A stretch of DNA of 64,000 bases from Casuarius casuarius (GCA_003342895.1 PTFA01000394.1:372001-436000); one strand, 5' to 3'. Positions 38,511-52,130 are shown, counted from the stretch's first letter. Notes: a model not told the origin generated them from the sequence alone. Made by a program: numbers and translations.

Positions 38511-40079
38511 ACTCCTCAGTATTTCATTTCAGTCAATCCTGTTATAGTCTAAAGCAAATTAAAAAGAGTACCTCATTCATTTTTATGCATTGTCAAAGTA
38601 CTTCAAGAAGGGGTAGAAATGAAATTTGAATCATGATGCAGATGATCAGTTTTCATTTCATGAAAACTGCTTTGTTTTTCTGCTTTTCTCTCATTGTTCT
38701 TCAGTTAGTTTCTGCACAGTTTCAAACTTCCTTAACCAATTGAGTTCATCAGTTCCTCCCCTATTACTTACACCCAGGCTTTCCTCTATACTCTCTCCTA
38801 ATGTCTTTCTCCCACTTTACCCATCCAGACTCCTTCTCTACCTATCCCCAGCAGATTCTGCTCATCTTCTTTCCATATAAAATCAGAGATCTTCTGCATG
38901 GCATAACTGAAAGCAGAGGAAAGGCAGCATCTCTGTTTCAGTAGCAACTGCACTCTGCAGTTACTGCAGCCAGGTAACAAAAATAGTAATCCTGCTTAGG
39001 CTGGGTTGGACAGGAGACTGCCCATTGCAGATGGGATCTTTAAGGAATAAAACTGCAAGTCTGTCTCAAGAATGTATAAACTGCAAATGTTACAGAAAGC
39101 TTATGTTACATTTCATGGGACTGGAAAAGACACTCAAACTTATTGGCCACATTTCCTGCCATATTTCCAGTCCTTACTCCAAACATGGTACCATCAAGGT
39201 TTCTCTAGGAAAGGTCATTAGACATATTTAGCTTGAAGAAAAAGGTATTTTTCCTTAACTTCCTTAACTGTTAAGAAGCATGCATTTTCATAAATTACAG
39301 TGGGAAAAACATGATTTAAAAAGCTCATAAAATCCACCTCTGTGAAAAGAAACAGTCTGGTAACTATTACCTCAAACATTTAAAGTTTGCCTAAGTTAGA
39401 AGCATGCAAAATCAAGGTTTCCTAATAGGAGATACTGAGCAACATACAGGTGCAGCATTACCAGCTCCATGTGTAACATGTAGGCGGTATTCCACCTTAT
39501 AGTGGAATGATGACATAGCCCGATCACAAAACTTGTTTTTGACTTGAGGTTTGATTCGAGCCACAATTCAAAGGCTAGGACTGCTCAGGCAGTTTTTCTC
39601 TCAAGCGTATCTTTTTCTGTTCCCCTTTTTTTTCCTTTCCAATCCTATTCTAAGTTTCCATGAAATTTATGATATCTCAGGTAAATAATGTAGAAATTTC
39701 TCCTTCAATAAAAAAGTAAATAAGCTAATGCATTCTTTTGGTTCAGATGTAAACACTGTACATTAGTTATAAAGATAGCAGCAGTACTATACTACCTGAG
39801 AAATTTACAATTTCAACTGTAATGCACTTGATGTTATTTGAAATATACTGGACCTCAATTCTGTAGCAAATTTCCCACACAGCCTGAGACTTGCTAGTGC
39901 TAAATACTGCAGCAAAGTGAATATTCTGCAGCTGAGAGGCATATGAAACCTTCAAGGAAAAGCAACGTTAAAGCAACTAGTCTTACAGCACTAGTTTTGT
40001 TGATTTAAGATAATTTCTTTGTCGACACTTTTTCATAAAGTTCCCAGAAGCTGCTGTCCACTATTTGTACTGTGCTGCA

Positions 40080-40180
40080 GGAGGCAGTGTGGCCGAAGCA
40101 GGGACCTTGTACCTGAATTTAGAATTGGTGTGTCATCTTCCTCCATTTGGCTGCTTTCAGGACATGTGACGTTCTGTCCT
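40080..40180 (+). mobile_element. Possible MIR-type SINE fragment
   Basis: GGAGGCAGTGTGGCC at the start resembles the head of MIR-like SINEs, followed by a GC-richer body with GGGACCTTGTACCTGA. The core motif is not convincing, so it may be coincidence. Confidence 0.3.
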
Positions 40181-40469
40181 TAAACTCTGTGGGAAAAACA
40201 TAGTGGAGGGAGGAAGAAAAAGGGAAAGAACTAGACATGACCATACAGAGAGTGCGAGAATACAGGAACTCAGCAGCAAGGCAGGCGGTGGGGAGGGGCC
40301 GGGACAGTCATTGCTGCAATAACCTTTTTCAAGCTTAGTCATGTGTACAGTAATGGATAATCGGGGCCTACGGGTAATTAATTTGAATNGTTATTGTACA
40401 ATGAAGCCTCTCAGAGAACATAGATCACCTAATGCAGGACATTACTGTATTATTCATAAATAGTTGGAG

Positions 40470-40525
40470 CAAGGGGGAAAGAAGGGGAAGGAGAAAGAGA
40501 GAGAAAGAGAGAGAGAGAGAGAGGG
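40470..40525 (+). repeat. GA-rich low-complexity tract
   Basis: Purine-only sequence that becomes an uninterrupted (GA)n repeat from about 40,508 to 40,523. A polypurine microsatellite. Confidence 0.9.
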
Positions 40526-40529
40526 AAAC

Positions 40530-43500
40530 AGAAATTTTGAGAAGTCATTTCCAAACAAAAAGCTCTGAACTTTGTCACATATTTGATGAGTTTGAGGTGA
40601 GACCCTAAAATGCGATAATTTTAAATGGATTGGACAAAGTCATGTAGAATGCAGAATTTCAAAAACAAGAAAATAAAATTGGCATTTTCAGCAGCATTTC
40701 AAAAGAATTTATAATTCCTTAAAAAATTAACATTGAACTACCTTTGTGCCTGTGAAGGACTACCACTTAATGACCCAGGAGATGCCATTTGAAACACAGT
40801 GCTCACTGATCTTTACACATACTTTCCCCACAGCCCTTGCTTCTCCTGTCCAAATTTCTCAACAGAAAGCCCAGCTGAAGCTATACTCTTCCCTCTGCAG
40901 TGACAGTACTGTTTTAGAACACACATGCGATTAACAATGTAAAAATCTCACTTTAAATGATTTTTCACCAAAGCTCCAGGTAATTTTTTCAGTGCATACT
41001 TAGAGCTTGATTCTCATATTTCATCTTTTGTCCTCTAGCCAAGTTATTAGATGTTGGGGGTTTTTTTTCCTGTTTTTTTTACTCTCTCTTCCACAGAAGC
41101 TTCCAGAATTGTTTGCCTTTCAGACAGTTACAGCCTGTCTTCAAGGAGAACTTTAAAAACCTGATCATAGCTGCAGCTGAAGTGGTGCAGAAATCCCCTC
41201 GAGCTATCTGCAGGGTTCTTCTGTCACCAACCTGAGTGTGTCAGTCCTCTCCAGAGAGACTTGTAACAAAGCTTTAGTCAATTCACACAAGTTCAAATGG
41301 AAGAGCTGTCTGCACGGGATGATGTTAATTTAGGGAATAAGCAGTCCTTTGTCACACTGGAAGCCAAAATGTCAGAAGCCGCTATAATTCATCAGAAGAC
41401 TTTCGTTCTGCTTTAATTTCTCTGAGCATACACGCACAACTCCAGCTCTTCATTTCCAAGTGGAGGAATTATGGAGGCCGTTAAAGAAACATATAAAAAC
41501 CCCAAGTATGTACTGTTGAATTATTTGATTTAATCTGTTTATTTAACCATGATTCATTGATACATTTAAGGGATGAGGTATCTGAGAACCACTGTGAGCA
41601 AGTTCACTCATTTGTGTCTGATAACCTACAGAATATTACAGGTTACAGTATCAATACTTGAATCAAAGCTGCCTTAATAATAACTTAGAGAGAACAGAGT
41701 TTGCTCCTTAAGGTAATAAATATTATATAGGACTAAAAGAAGAACAGCAGTTCTTCAGTTCTTTCAGAAGAACTTAAAAGCTTTACGAAGATGGAGAACA
41801 ACTAGAAGAACAAATGAAATCCAACACTGACAGATGTAAGGAAATATATATTCTTAGAAAGAATATTTATTATTTGTGTTCAAGCAAAACAACAACAGCT
41901 AAAGAGACAAGAAAGCATGGATTCCTTCTGGACACACAGAGGAGAAAAAATAGGGGTACACATACAATGAAAGAATACTTAATACTGAATAACATTTCAA
42001 TAAAGAGATTATAGAAATAAAAATACCTGAAGACAGAGAACAGAAATAAAAAATAGAGACATACTTTAGAAAATCTACTCCAATTACATTGGCCCAGATT
42101 CTGAAAAAGTCTACGTATATCCATCTACCCTAAGTAACAGGAATTTTAATCTAAAGTAGGAGGCACCAAAAACATTCCAATAATAAATAGTTTTCACTCA
42201 AAACTTAATACATTTTTTTCACATGTGGAAATGCTTATGCTTTAATATTCTGAATGAAGTCGCTTGAAGATGTAAAATTCAATTTTCTAGTAAGAGTTCT
42301 CAGGGTGATATATTTGATAAAGAATATCACTGATGCTAATAATAGTCCTTGTCAGACTCAGACCTGCTGTTAAAGTCAGTGATTTGCTTAAAGATTTGAC
42401 ACCCTGACAAAAATCTGTATTGCCTAACTGTGAAAAGGTTCTGGCCAGGTCCTTTGGTTGATAGCCAGAGCCTGAAGAGAGCCTGGCATCATAAAAGATT
42501 GTGAACAGCTGAGATTTCTGGAAAAGAAGCCTGAATGATTCAGATGATCATGTCAATATAATTATATGGAAATGGATCAAGAAGTGACATAGATTGCTAC
42601 AACAAAACTGGTTAAAATAAGCAGGTAAAAAAATATGCATGAATTTAGTTTCTCCTGCTGTGTTTCCATCTATGCATAATTCATTAATGACTTCTATTTC
42701 ATAATAATACATTACAATTTAATAATTACTTATCACTTGGAAGATACATGCACTAATCTTTTATAAGCTGATTTTGTGTCTCTGAAATGTCATCAAAANA
42801 ATGTCTCAAATCTATGTATCTGGATTTATATGACCTCAGACTAGGCAGAAGGATTTCACTGGTGCAGTTCTGCCCAATAGAGACACTGGAAAGGCTGCTT
42901 TCTGCAAAGAAAGTGCCAAAGAAAAGCATTTGGCTGAAGAGTCAGATGCTGCAATATTACCAAAAAATTTTTTCAAAGTATACCATAGAAATATTTCATT
43001 ATATTCTACATCACTTCAATCAGTCTCTTTTTAAAGTCATATACATAAGAACTGCATTACATCTATAAATGCAAGTCTAACTCTGACCAAGAAATATTTG
43101 GATCATTCTCATATCAGATGAATAGCAATCTTCCATCCCACTGCCCATAACCCATATACCCCATTAATATGCATGCTTTAAAACTTTGTCTCATCTTTTT
43201 CTAGATACTGAAAGCAGTTGAAACAAGTCATGAAAGAGAACAGCTCCTTTTCTGGAAAAAAAGGAGAGGGTAAGGAAAGACCACTGAGTGACTAAAGGTC
43301 TCCTGATTTCTTTTAAAGTTTAATGTGCTCCTCTATAATCAGATCCTCAAAAAGAAATAGGCCTGTTTAAAGTATCTTGAATATTTGGAGAGCAATTCAT
43401 GAGCCATCTAAAAGCTGGACATCTTTTACTAGCTAGTCATCTTGGCTTCCTCTGTAATCAATTGCCTCTTCTCAAAACTTGAAGCGTTTTCCAAAAATTT

Positions 43501-45334
43501 CTCCAATTGCACATGTCTGTACTCTTCAGAGACAGCTAAAAGTACATCTCAAACCTGATTCACTCCTGTATTCAGAAAGTCAGAGTGTGCTGTTAGCTTG
43601 GCATGCTTGTTGGACACTTTTCAAAGCACCCTATATTTACTTCATATCCTGAAAGTGTATCTTACCTTGTTAGGAGCCTGTCTTTTTCTCTGCAGAAAGC
43701 CTGAAAAACATAGCCATTGTTAAGGACCATTTTGTCATAAATTTAATGACAGAAAACAAGTAAGAGAACGTTGCTATCCAGTATTACCATAAAAAAAGAC
43801 TCTTAGTAGCTGATAATCAATGCCATTATTCATTCAGCTAATGAAAATTAAGCATGTTTGTGTTGATTTTACACATTTTTCTATTCCTCCCCAGAGTGAA
43901 TCAGATCTTTACACCTGGTAATCTTCCTCCGGTGTTCAGTCTGGGCTTGGTGTTCTGCTTACAGTCCCCCAAATAGCTATAGACAACAGTAACTCCCTCT
44001 CTGTTCAGCCTTGGAAAGTTGCATAGATCCTGTCCCTCAGCTTAAGGCTAAGCCTTAGGTGTAAAAGCCTGAGCACACCGATTCACACACCCATGGGCAC
44101 ATACATGGTTCAACAAAAAACAAAAAAATGAAATTAAAGATTTTGAAAACTTAAGGCTTCTTTTTCCTCTTCTGGTCCTTTCTTTTTTGAATTTTTTCTA
44201 AAATTTAGAAAATAAAGTTACATACAAAGAAAAATTAAAGTGAAAAGGACTGGTTATCAGTGTTTGCTGCTAAAAGCAGAAAAGATAGAAGAAAAGAGTA
44301 ACAGAATTTGCAATTTTAAAATGTGATTTAATTAAACCAAAATTTTAAAATATGTATTTATCTATAGCTTTTCTAAGAAGTAACAACCATTCTGTTTTAT
44401 ATCCTGTAAAATAGAAATGTAATTTTTAAATCTTTTTTTTTTCCTGGACATAAGTTGTTGAAATAAATTCTGGTATAAAATTGGAGGAATTTAAAAGAAA
44501 ATAAAAATGCTAGTGCAAGTTTCAGGTATCACGAGCATGAGTGGAGAATATTTCAATACCCAAAAGTTTTCAAAACAATCATTGTATTTTTCAGAGATTA
44601 AAAGACCATGTACAGTACATTGCAATCCTTAGGAACAATGCTACCATATTATTTCCAGAAACATCGGTTTCTATATAAGTCAAATAAATTTTAAAGTCAA
44701 GGTTTATTACTACTCCTACAAGAAGTAACACACGATATTTTAAAATGCTTTATAACTATGTTTGTATTTCTATTTCTAATTAAAACCTGTCTTGTATTTA
44801 ATAGTACAGACTGGTTCTGAATTGCCATAATTATACATCTGAATATGTATATAATGGAAATGGAGCAATCAGAAGGCAAGCAGTTTTCCAGAATCTTATA
44901 AATAGCAACTTTAAAATGTATCAACAGATGTGCTGAGAGTTTTTTGATAAAGTGATACTGATAATTAAAAAGAATAATTAATGCATGAGTTGCAGTCTTT
45001 ATACTTAATTACTTTGGCATTGGTTCATTATCATGGGTGTTTTAAATGATTTACCAAATGTGGAAATGTTGATGTCCACAGTTTAACCCAGGTAATCAGA
45101 ACTGTCCTTTATTCCTAGGACATAACAAACCCGAAGAAAAATCTTGCCTTTTTAAAAATTTTATGGCAATGAAATATTTTAAATCATTGCATTTCTGCAG
45201 CTGAAATAGTCTGCATCTTTATACTTGCATAGACTTGTAACTGGTGTTTCAGTTTTCGTGCATGGTGCCAGAATAAATGTTTTGTTGATGGTGGCACTTC
45301 AACACTGCTTTGAAAATGTAGACGGTCCTGTAAG
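40530..45334. other. Non-coding stretch, no gene seen
   Basis: AT-rich DNA without recognisable coding sequence. A somewhat GC-richer stretch at 41,100-41,480 and another at 43,900-44,110 could be conserved non-coding elements, which sequence alone cannot show. A near-palindrome TAAGGCTAAGCCTTA occurs at about 44,044. Confidence 0.5.
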
Positions 45335-45340
45335 ACTTAC

Positions 45341-45480
45341 TTAGTCCTGTGGCCAGGGCATAACTGGAGGGAGCCCTCATCACATCCATGTTCCTCTTGT
45401 GATACTTGTCTTCTGCTAGAATGACTGCTGCCAGACACTCGTGTATATGGGAAACCGATTTTTCTTGCTTTCTTGAATGG
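45341..45480 (-). other. Candidate exon, 140 bp, host gene unknown
   Basis: Reading the minus strand, a long pyrimidine-rich tract ends in CTTTCTTTTACAG, a strong 3' splice site. It is followed by 140 bp and then GTAAGT at 45,340-45,335, a consensus 5' splice site. Two of three frames are open throughout, and the segment is clearly GC-richer than its surroundings. One frame includes AEDKYHKRNMDVM and the other includes KKARKIGFPYTRVSGSS; I recognise neither. The length is not a multiple of three. It could be an internal coding exon, an untranslated or long non-coding RNA exon, or a decoy. Confidence 0.35.
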
Positions 45481-45489
45481 CTGTAAAAG

Positions 45490-48400
45490 AAAGCTTTGCA
45501 GAAAAGAGACGGAAAGAGACAATGTGAATTGCTTTGGTGCTCTATTTCCCAAGGCATGAACTGAAATAGAACGAATTTTCAGATTTATTTCATCTAAAAA
45601 TACACTTTCCTTCATACATAGGATATTTTAAGCTCTTCAAAAAAATCACTAGATATTTTCCCAGTTTACAATCTTGTCTGTTAGGCACAAATGTTTACAT
45701 CATAAAACTCAAATCCTATTACAACTTTTTGTAACAGTGCTTTCATAGTTATTATAACAGCTTTGGAATTCATTAATGCTCAACTTAAGGCTAGAGAACA
45801 GGAATTATTCAGCCGAATTTATTTGGGAGGAGCAAAATCTCCCTTATGATTGGTTTGGCAAACCAATTATTAGACAACAGAGGACATTAAAAAGTAGCCT
45901 CAACATGAACCATGTTTTGGAAAATGCCTTGCAGAGAGATTGCTGTATTTATCCTACCACAAGCCTGAGAAATCACCTGACTACTGTGTATAAGTACCTT
46001 CATGAGAAGAAAATACACGATCTTTAATGCAACAGAGAAAAGGTTCACATGAGTTAATGGCTAAAGATTTGATACAAATTTCAATCAGAAGGGTTAATTA
46101 ACAGACTAAATCAACTAATGCATTCAGGCCCCCACATTCAACCCCTTTTTCAACTAGCCTGTCCTGCAAAGGGAACCATCCATCTTCCCCCAAGATGACC
46201 AAAAACCAGGGCCTTGTGCACCAACTCAAACATTATGTCCTTCTTGCATCTACTAAAATCAGCTCATGAAGCTCTTAGGTCCTGTTTTGAGATCAATGTA
46301 AGTATCACAAAGATCAAATGATCCCATGACTTTCTAGAAATAGAGGTTTTTTTTATTTATTCTCTGAAGTAGTGTAGAAAACACAGCAATCAGTAAATTC
46401 AGAGAAAAAGCACCAGTGCAGTTAGCTGCGTATGCATAAGGCGAGATTTAAGTCCACCTCATTTCATTAAAAATCAGTGACAGTTAGTACACACTTCATA
46501 TGTATTACCATATCCTGGCTGAACTATTTACTTGGTCTTTATAATTTAGGTGCAGAGAATAAATGTTACTTCATTTGTACTTCACATTTATGCTACTTCA
46601 TTTGTGCTCTGTATTAAATAACAAACACTCCATATCAAAAGTCTAGTGTCCTAAAAGCAATTAAATATGTGTAATGTGTTCAATAGAAAGAACTCCAAAT
46701 ATCATAAAACTGATTTTTCTCCCTTACATGGGATGCTTAGGCATTTCATAAAGAAAAAAAATGAATCCAAAATAACAGAATCAATTCTAATTTGGAAAGT
46801 CACCTTATGTGAATGTTAACTACTGTTTGAGTATGTTGGTTTGGGGGATTTCATAATGAAAGCAGTACATTTCTTGCTTAAAATGTCACACTTGCAAAGG
46901 ACTCTAATAAGACAATGTAATCAAAATAACAAATTCAGTTTACCAACAGGCAACTGTTCCTAATTTCGAAACTTGCCACAGGGGGTGAAACAGTGAATAG
47001 GAATAAAGACACTGTGCTGTGAACAGCATTGCAAGTCAACTGCTAAAACGTCAAGGCACCCAAAAGGTTGACATTAAAGACTGGGGTTACTGAAACCCAA
47101 GTAAGAGAATTTTAATTGCATCAGTGTTTTAAAGCAAGCCAACTCAAATACTAGTTTGAGTTCAGTGATATCATAATTACGAAATTATATCACCCGATAC
47201 AATTTATACAGCAACTGAGAGTCTTGAAGAATAGTGCTACTGCATTTTTAAAAATCCAGGCATTTCTTTCATCATGACTTGGATTTTCTTAAGTGCTAAC
47301 TTTCCTTAGATGTGCACATCTCATTGATTTCAACTGGTGTTTTTGCTTCTAAAGCACTAGGTGCTTCTAAAAAAATGTCAGTTGTGGCATAGTTTTATTA
47401 AATATACTTTTCATTTTTTGCATGATTATTCCACCTAAAGAGCCCCAAACATTTGTTAACTTCACTTCAAAATGTCCTAGTGCAAAATAACATAATTTAC
47501 ATTACATATTAGTCTCTGAAGTCTAACCGTACTAGAAGTCTAAACAGTGAAAAATCGTAGGCCCTCATCTCAATGGTTTTATTTAACTCAACAGAGAAAC
47601 CTGGAATAAAGTATTGCACGCAGTAAAACTAAAATCAGCGTTAATGTTTCATGTAAGAATTCACATTCTAATTTCACTATGGCTGAAATTTCTAGTCTGT
47701 TTTTTTGTTTTTGTAAAGCAATACCTGAGCATGGATATTTTCTTCCCTATAATACAGATCTATCCACCTCTGTAAACACCTTATTCAGAGAGAAGTTAAA
47801 AAGTCATTTCTGATTTATTCTGGCAAAACTCAAGAGATTCTGTATTTGATAAAACTATAGTTATCAGTAAAAATATTTTTTTCAAATAAGCAAGTTTGAG
47901 TCAATGTTCAATCATGCAGAAATTAAGAATCTGATTATTAAACTTTCTCCAGGTTTTATAATGAGCTCCCTAAACTTAATTTCCACTGGCATGTTTAATA
48001 GTCCTGTTTAACCCTAAAAGAAAGTTAATTAGTTCCCTTAAGAGCTCATTTGTACAGCTCTGAGTAACTGTCATAAACAGACACTTACTCTGACTGAAAT
48101 TTCTAAATGGTGCAATACAAACCCACTTTACTAGAAAATTACACTGTAGAAAATAACATGTTTGTGCAATAAGTGACCTGAATTCTACTGATTCTTCGGG
48201 AAAAAGATTAAGAAATGCAAGTCTCCATAACCCTTCCAAAAAACCCAACCCCTCCAAAATCCATGATTAGGCAGGGAATATACCGATGAATATGATACTT
48301 AATTAGCAATATCCCTTAACTTGGCATTACATATAACCTAAAGTGTAGCTTAATAGCTTTGTTATTAATCATGTCTTAATGTAAACACTTTGAAGCTGTT

Positions 48401-49504
48401 GCTACTCAGTAATGTTCATTACCAGTAGTCCCGGTGGGAATCACAACCTTATTTCATTAAACCTCCTGCCTGCTGTTAATTGCTCCTAGGAAAATATGAA
48501 CAAATTAACTGTGTTTTAAGAGCATTGGTGTAAATTTATATGCCTCTGTGTTTGATTGCTGGGGATTAATAATGTTCCAGATAATTCTTCCCTATTGCAC
48601 TCACTGTATACAAGCATTGGTACTGCTAGCCCATTTTAATAAGGAACAAGTGATGTTACAAAGATTAAAAAAAGGAAAAGATTGTTTACAAACCATAGTG
48701 TTTATCACACCAGCTGGGACACAGTATGAGTTTGGATCATGGGCAATTTGTAAGTTTTAATGATTTCTCTTGCATGAAAGAAATGATGTTCTTCAGCATA
48801 AATGAATGATGTGTATTAACTGAGCAAATTTAAAAAATTTAGGATACTTTCACTATAATATGACATTAACAGGGTATGTGACACCTCGTTGTTGAAATCA
48901 AGGGCTTTCCATGTTTCAGAGAGGTATCTGACTTTGTAAAAACTTCAATAACATTCAATTAAAATACTAAAATAAAGAAAAAAATTGCATTTAAATGTTA
49001 GCAAATATTGTTGTATGTAGTAGAAACAACCTACTATACAATTTGCACATGAATGTTTGAGCAAATAGAAAATTCTCTTTTTTTCATAAAAATGAATATA
49101 TCTTAAAAAAAGAAAGCACTTTATTACATGCAAATAAAATGAGCACAAAACAGCTTCCACACAAGGCAACCTGTAGTGTGGTAGTTCCTTCTACTTATTT
49201 GGGTTTCATCATAAATACCTGAATAAAGTCCTTCGGAAAATATGTGGCTACAATCCAAAAAATAGGAGGAGTTGGGTAAAGAGTAATCTGGAATATATTT
49301 AAGTGCCATTAAAGAAATCATTATTTTCTCCCCTATTAGCATACTTAAGCTTTGAATGTCTAACTTAGGTACTCAGTATAATGCTTTGATTTTGGGGGGA
49401 ATCAGCATTTCAAATTCAGTTGGATATCTAAAAATCAGCAACGTGATTGTCATTAATTTATTCCTTGTCACTTGATCTCAAAAAAATGCAGTAGAAGTAA
49501 ACAA
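45490..49504. other. Non-coding stretch, no gene seen
   Basis: AT-rich DNA. A 93-codon minus-strand frame at 47,976-48,257 has no recognisable product, although an acceptor-like and a donor-like site lie within it near 48,090-48,150. No repeats or RNA genes recognised. Confidence 0.5.
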
Positions 49505-50060
49505 TTCAAGGGGCAACAAAGCAGTGGGACCTAGAAAAGGTATATTTAGGGAGACTAAAAATGCTGAGATTGTTTATCTTGAAAAAGGGATGAATCACAA
49601 AGGAGATGCTAAAAAGCATGTACAATGGGTAGAGTAAATTTCTGTTCTGTATGTCTCACAATGTAAGAACAAGACACTCAAAACCAAAAGACAGCTAACT
49701 GCGGACTGATCAAAGGTAATACAACACAGAAACAGACCGTGAGAATCATTGCCCTTAAAGATGAGAATATACAAAGAGGACAGATATTCAAAAAGGATTA
49801 TAATTTGTATAAATTACAGGGATGTTCAGTTACAGTACTGTATATTAAAAAAGGAAGTTTAGAGTGGATGCAAAAACTGGATCTAAATGCTGGTTACTTG
49901 AAGCTACAGGGTTAAAAACAATTGCTAATTATTAGGCAACAGCTTATCCTAATTATTATGTTGAATGCTTTTCTAACTCATCTTTGGCTGGAATCTCCTG
50001 GGAACTAGGTACTGCATTTGATGATCTCCAGATCTCATCCAGCATGACAATTCTTTCATT
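49505..50060 (+). mobile_element. CR1-family LINE 3' fragment, plus strand
   Basis: The start (AAGGGGCAACAAAGC), the mid-part (GAGATTGTTTATCTTG) and the later ATTCAAAAAGGATTATAA and GATCTCATCCAGCATGAC follow the layout of the 3' region of CR1-type LINEs from turtles, crocodilians and birds. The body is badly diverged and has no usable reading frame. It ends just before a 16-G run. It is in the opposite orientation to the other CR1 copy in this window and belongs to a different-looking subgroup. No target duplication could be identified. Confidence 0.65.
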
Positions 50061-50071
50061 TTAGCTGAATT

Positions 50072-50087
50072 GGGGGGGGGGGGGGGG
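50072..50087 (+). repeat. Poly-G tract (16 G)
   Basis: Sixteen consecutive G, immediately after the LINE fragment. It could form a G-quadruplex and is a common site of sequencing-length error. Confidence 0.9.
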
Positions 50088-50195
50088 AGTCTGTATATGT
50101 AGTATCACCTAAATTCTGCATTTTAGTGATGAAAATTATTCTGGAGCTGCATGAGATCACATTATTCAGGTTTCAGTTACTGTTTGTAATATTGA

Positions 50196-50250
50196 TCTTA
50201 AAACACATGCCTAACTGAATAAGTAGTCCTACTGACTCCACTTAAATCAC
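50196..50250. repeat. Short old interspersed repeat fragment
   Basis: AAACACATGCCTAACTGAAT followed by AAGTAGTCCTACTGACTCCA matches the style of a widespread reptile/bird repeat built on 'cacatgcttaac' and 'gtagtcccattgactt' motifs. The family name and limits are uncertain. Confidence 0.4.
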
Positions 50251-51055
50251 CAAAAAAATGGAAGAGTAGGTGAATGTGTGCTTGCAGCATCAGTGAATGG
50301 GCTAGAAACAAGCATGGTCTTTACATTCATACTTAAAATTCTTAAGCCACAATACAAATATTGTGCTCTGGAAGCAGGAAAGATTTTGGACCATACTATG
50401 TCTAAAGGATCATTAAGCCTGTATTAAAAATACTTAACAAATGAAGTGTGAATTAATTATTTTTGTATAGGCTCGCAAAACTACAGAGTCCAATGCATAC
50501 CAGAAACAATTGCAAATGTGCTCTGAGTACTCCAGTGTATATCATTACTGAAACATGAGTGAACAAGATTTCTTCTATCCTGCACTGTCATCATTTTTTC
50601 ACTGCTGTGCTGCAGACTTTTCTTTCATCCCTCCAGCAGTAACTGAGGCTGATTCTGAGAAAACTCGGGGGAAAGGGAAGAAGTGAATGTTTTAACTTCT
50701 GCTCTTACTGCGGCAACGTGAAAGCTGAAATGTATTGTAGGACCCCAGTGTATCCATTGTAACAGAGCTACAAAAGCATACACAAGCCAAACAGAAAATT
50801 TGCCTAAATTCTATTACTTTGAATAAGAATCTGAGAGGCCCATCCTACAATCCGACTTTTCCTATCACACCATACAGACCCTTTTTCCCTCTCTTGATTC
50901 ACTGTGGCAAAAGGGAATAACCTCCTGAAAACTGGATTTGAAATTCCCTTCCTGGTCATATATTTCAGGAATCCAAGAGCCACATAGCTCCTTCTGTTCA
51001 AGGTACAGGCAATGAAAAAATTGCTTTCCTTCACACTTTGCAATAACTTACATAG

Positions 51056-51058
<3 letters not shown>

Positions 51059-51116
<58 letters not shown>
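51059..51116 (+). repeat. (AC)29 microsatellite
   Basis: Twenty-nine perfect AC units, followed after a CCATGC interruption by a few more and then an AT-rich stretch. The long Cys-Val frame on the minus strand (50,804-51,154) is only this repeat translated. It is likely length-polymorphic. Confidence 0.97.
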
Positions 51117-51118
<2 letters not shown>

Positions 51119-51659
51119 ATGCACACACACATATAAAACTGTCGACATATACATAGTTTTATATATTTAGTTACAGGAGCACTATGTTCATGACACTATA
51201 TTAAAAAGATGAGGTATTTTGTTTATTTGATTATTCATTCTTTTTTTTTCCCTTTTCCCTGTGCAACTACAGCTTTCCAGTGGCTGATAATACAAATTTA
51301 AAAATTCACGTCAGGCATAAATTAGGAATTTTAGGTCTCCACCAGAGAGTGTAGCTTCCTCACAAAATTAAAATATTATTTATTTTAAACCAATGAAGAT
51401 CCACTTCTGTTTAATGTGAACGCAGCTGTGCAAAACCTACATTCTTAGTGTGTATGAGCCAGGTACAATCAGCTGGTCATAAATTTCAAATCCTACTTCT
51501 AATGTAGAGACATTGCAAGAACCAGAAAAAGTGAAGCTATAACTCCAGCCCATCAGTAATTGGCTCAGACTGCAAAGAAGTGCAAAAAACTACAGTCCAG
51601 CCTATCTGAAAAGCCTTTCCTCAAATATTAGGCCACCTGTGCTGAGATTAGCATAAGCA

Positions 51660-52130
51660 GCTTAAGTGATATCAGGGAACAAAAAGACAGCAGTTTTATT
51701 TATTACAGTGGAGGTAAAACGTATAAATCTTCTGTGCACTCTTACAGGTCCTATCAAAGAGTAGAGAAAACATTTGCTGAGACTGCAGAACATCTGCAAA
51801 ATCACCTACCCTCAAAGCCGGTGATGCTTGCAGAGGGTTTCTCCTTTTACAGCAGGAATCAGGAAGTGAATCGATTTCTGAATATGAGCTGCAACAAAAA
51901 AATTAATAAAGGAGTATTGTTTGGACATGGTTAAAATGATTCAAGGGACTTGGTTTATATGTGCTATGCAGATGGAAGCAGCACCACCTGACAAGGAAAT
52001 GCTATTCTCTGGCATCTTCACTGAATGAGCAATTTTAATATATGTTTCAGGGTTGCAACAGAATTAGGTAATCTGTGGAACAGACAAGCTGAGATCAGCC
52101 AGAAAGAACGTCTAGGACAATACAAAGACT
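51660..52130 (+). pseudogene. gag-like remnant (capsid part) of gypsy element
   Basis: Several frames together show a gypsy-like gag capsid region. In order there is an AVLF-type segment near 51,690, GGKTY at 51,710, HLPSKPVMLAEGF with SFYSRNQ at about 51,800-51,870, SESISEY just after, and MQMEAAPPD at 51,966-51,992. At least three frame changes and several stops lie between these blocks. In intact elements this protein builds the particle that packages element RNA. The N-terminal part is not recognisable, so the start is unknown. Confidence 0.65.

Larger units (their letters stand above)
35706..40079. other. Non-coding stretch, no gene seen
   Basis: AT-rich DNA with A and T homopolymers (listed separately) and a short AT run at about 36,919-36,929. 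A 45-bp segment at 36,607-36,651 on the minus strand is flanked by acceptor-like TTCTGTTCCAG and donor GTAAGT, but it is too short to weigh. No coding similarity seen. Confidence 0.5.

Noticed and set aside
48091..48150. Minus-strand exon between ATTTTCTACAG and GTAAGT
   Set aside because: Short, AT-rich and without GC rise or recognisable peptide. Such pairs occur by chance in this sequence.
50804..51154. Longest minus-strand open frame (116 codons) as a gene
   Set aside because: Its centre is Cys-Val repeats from translation of the AC microsatellite, and the rest has no recognisable domain.
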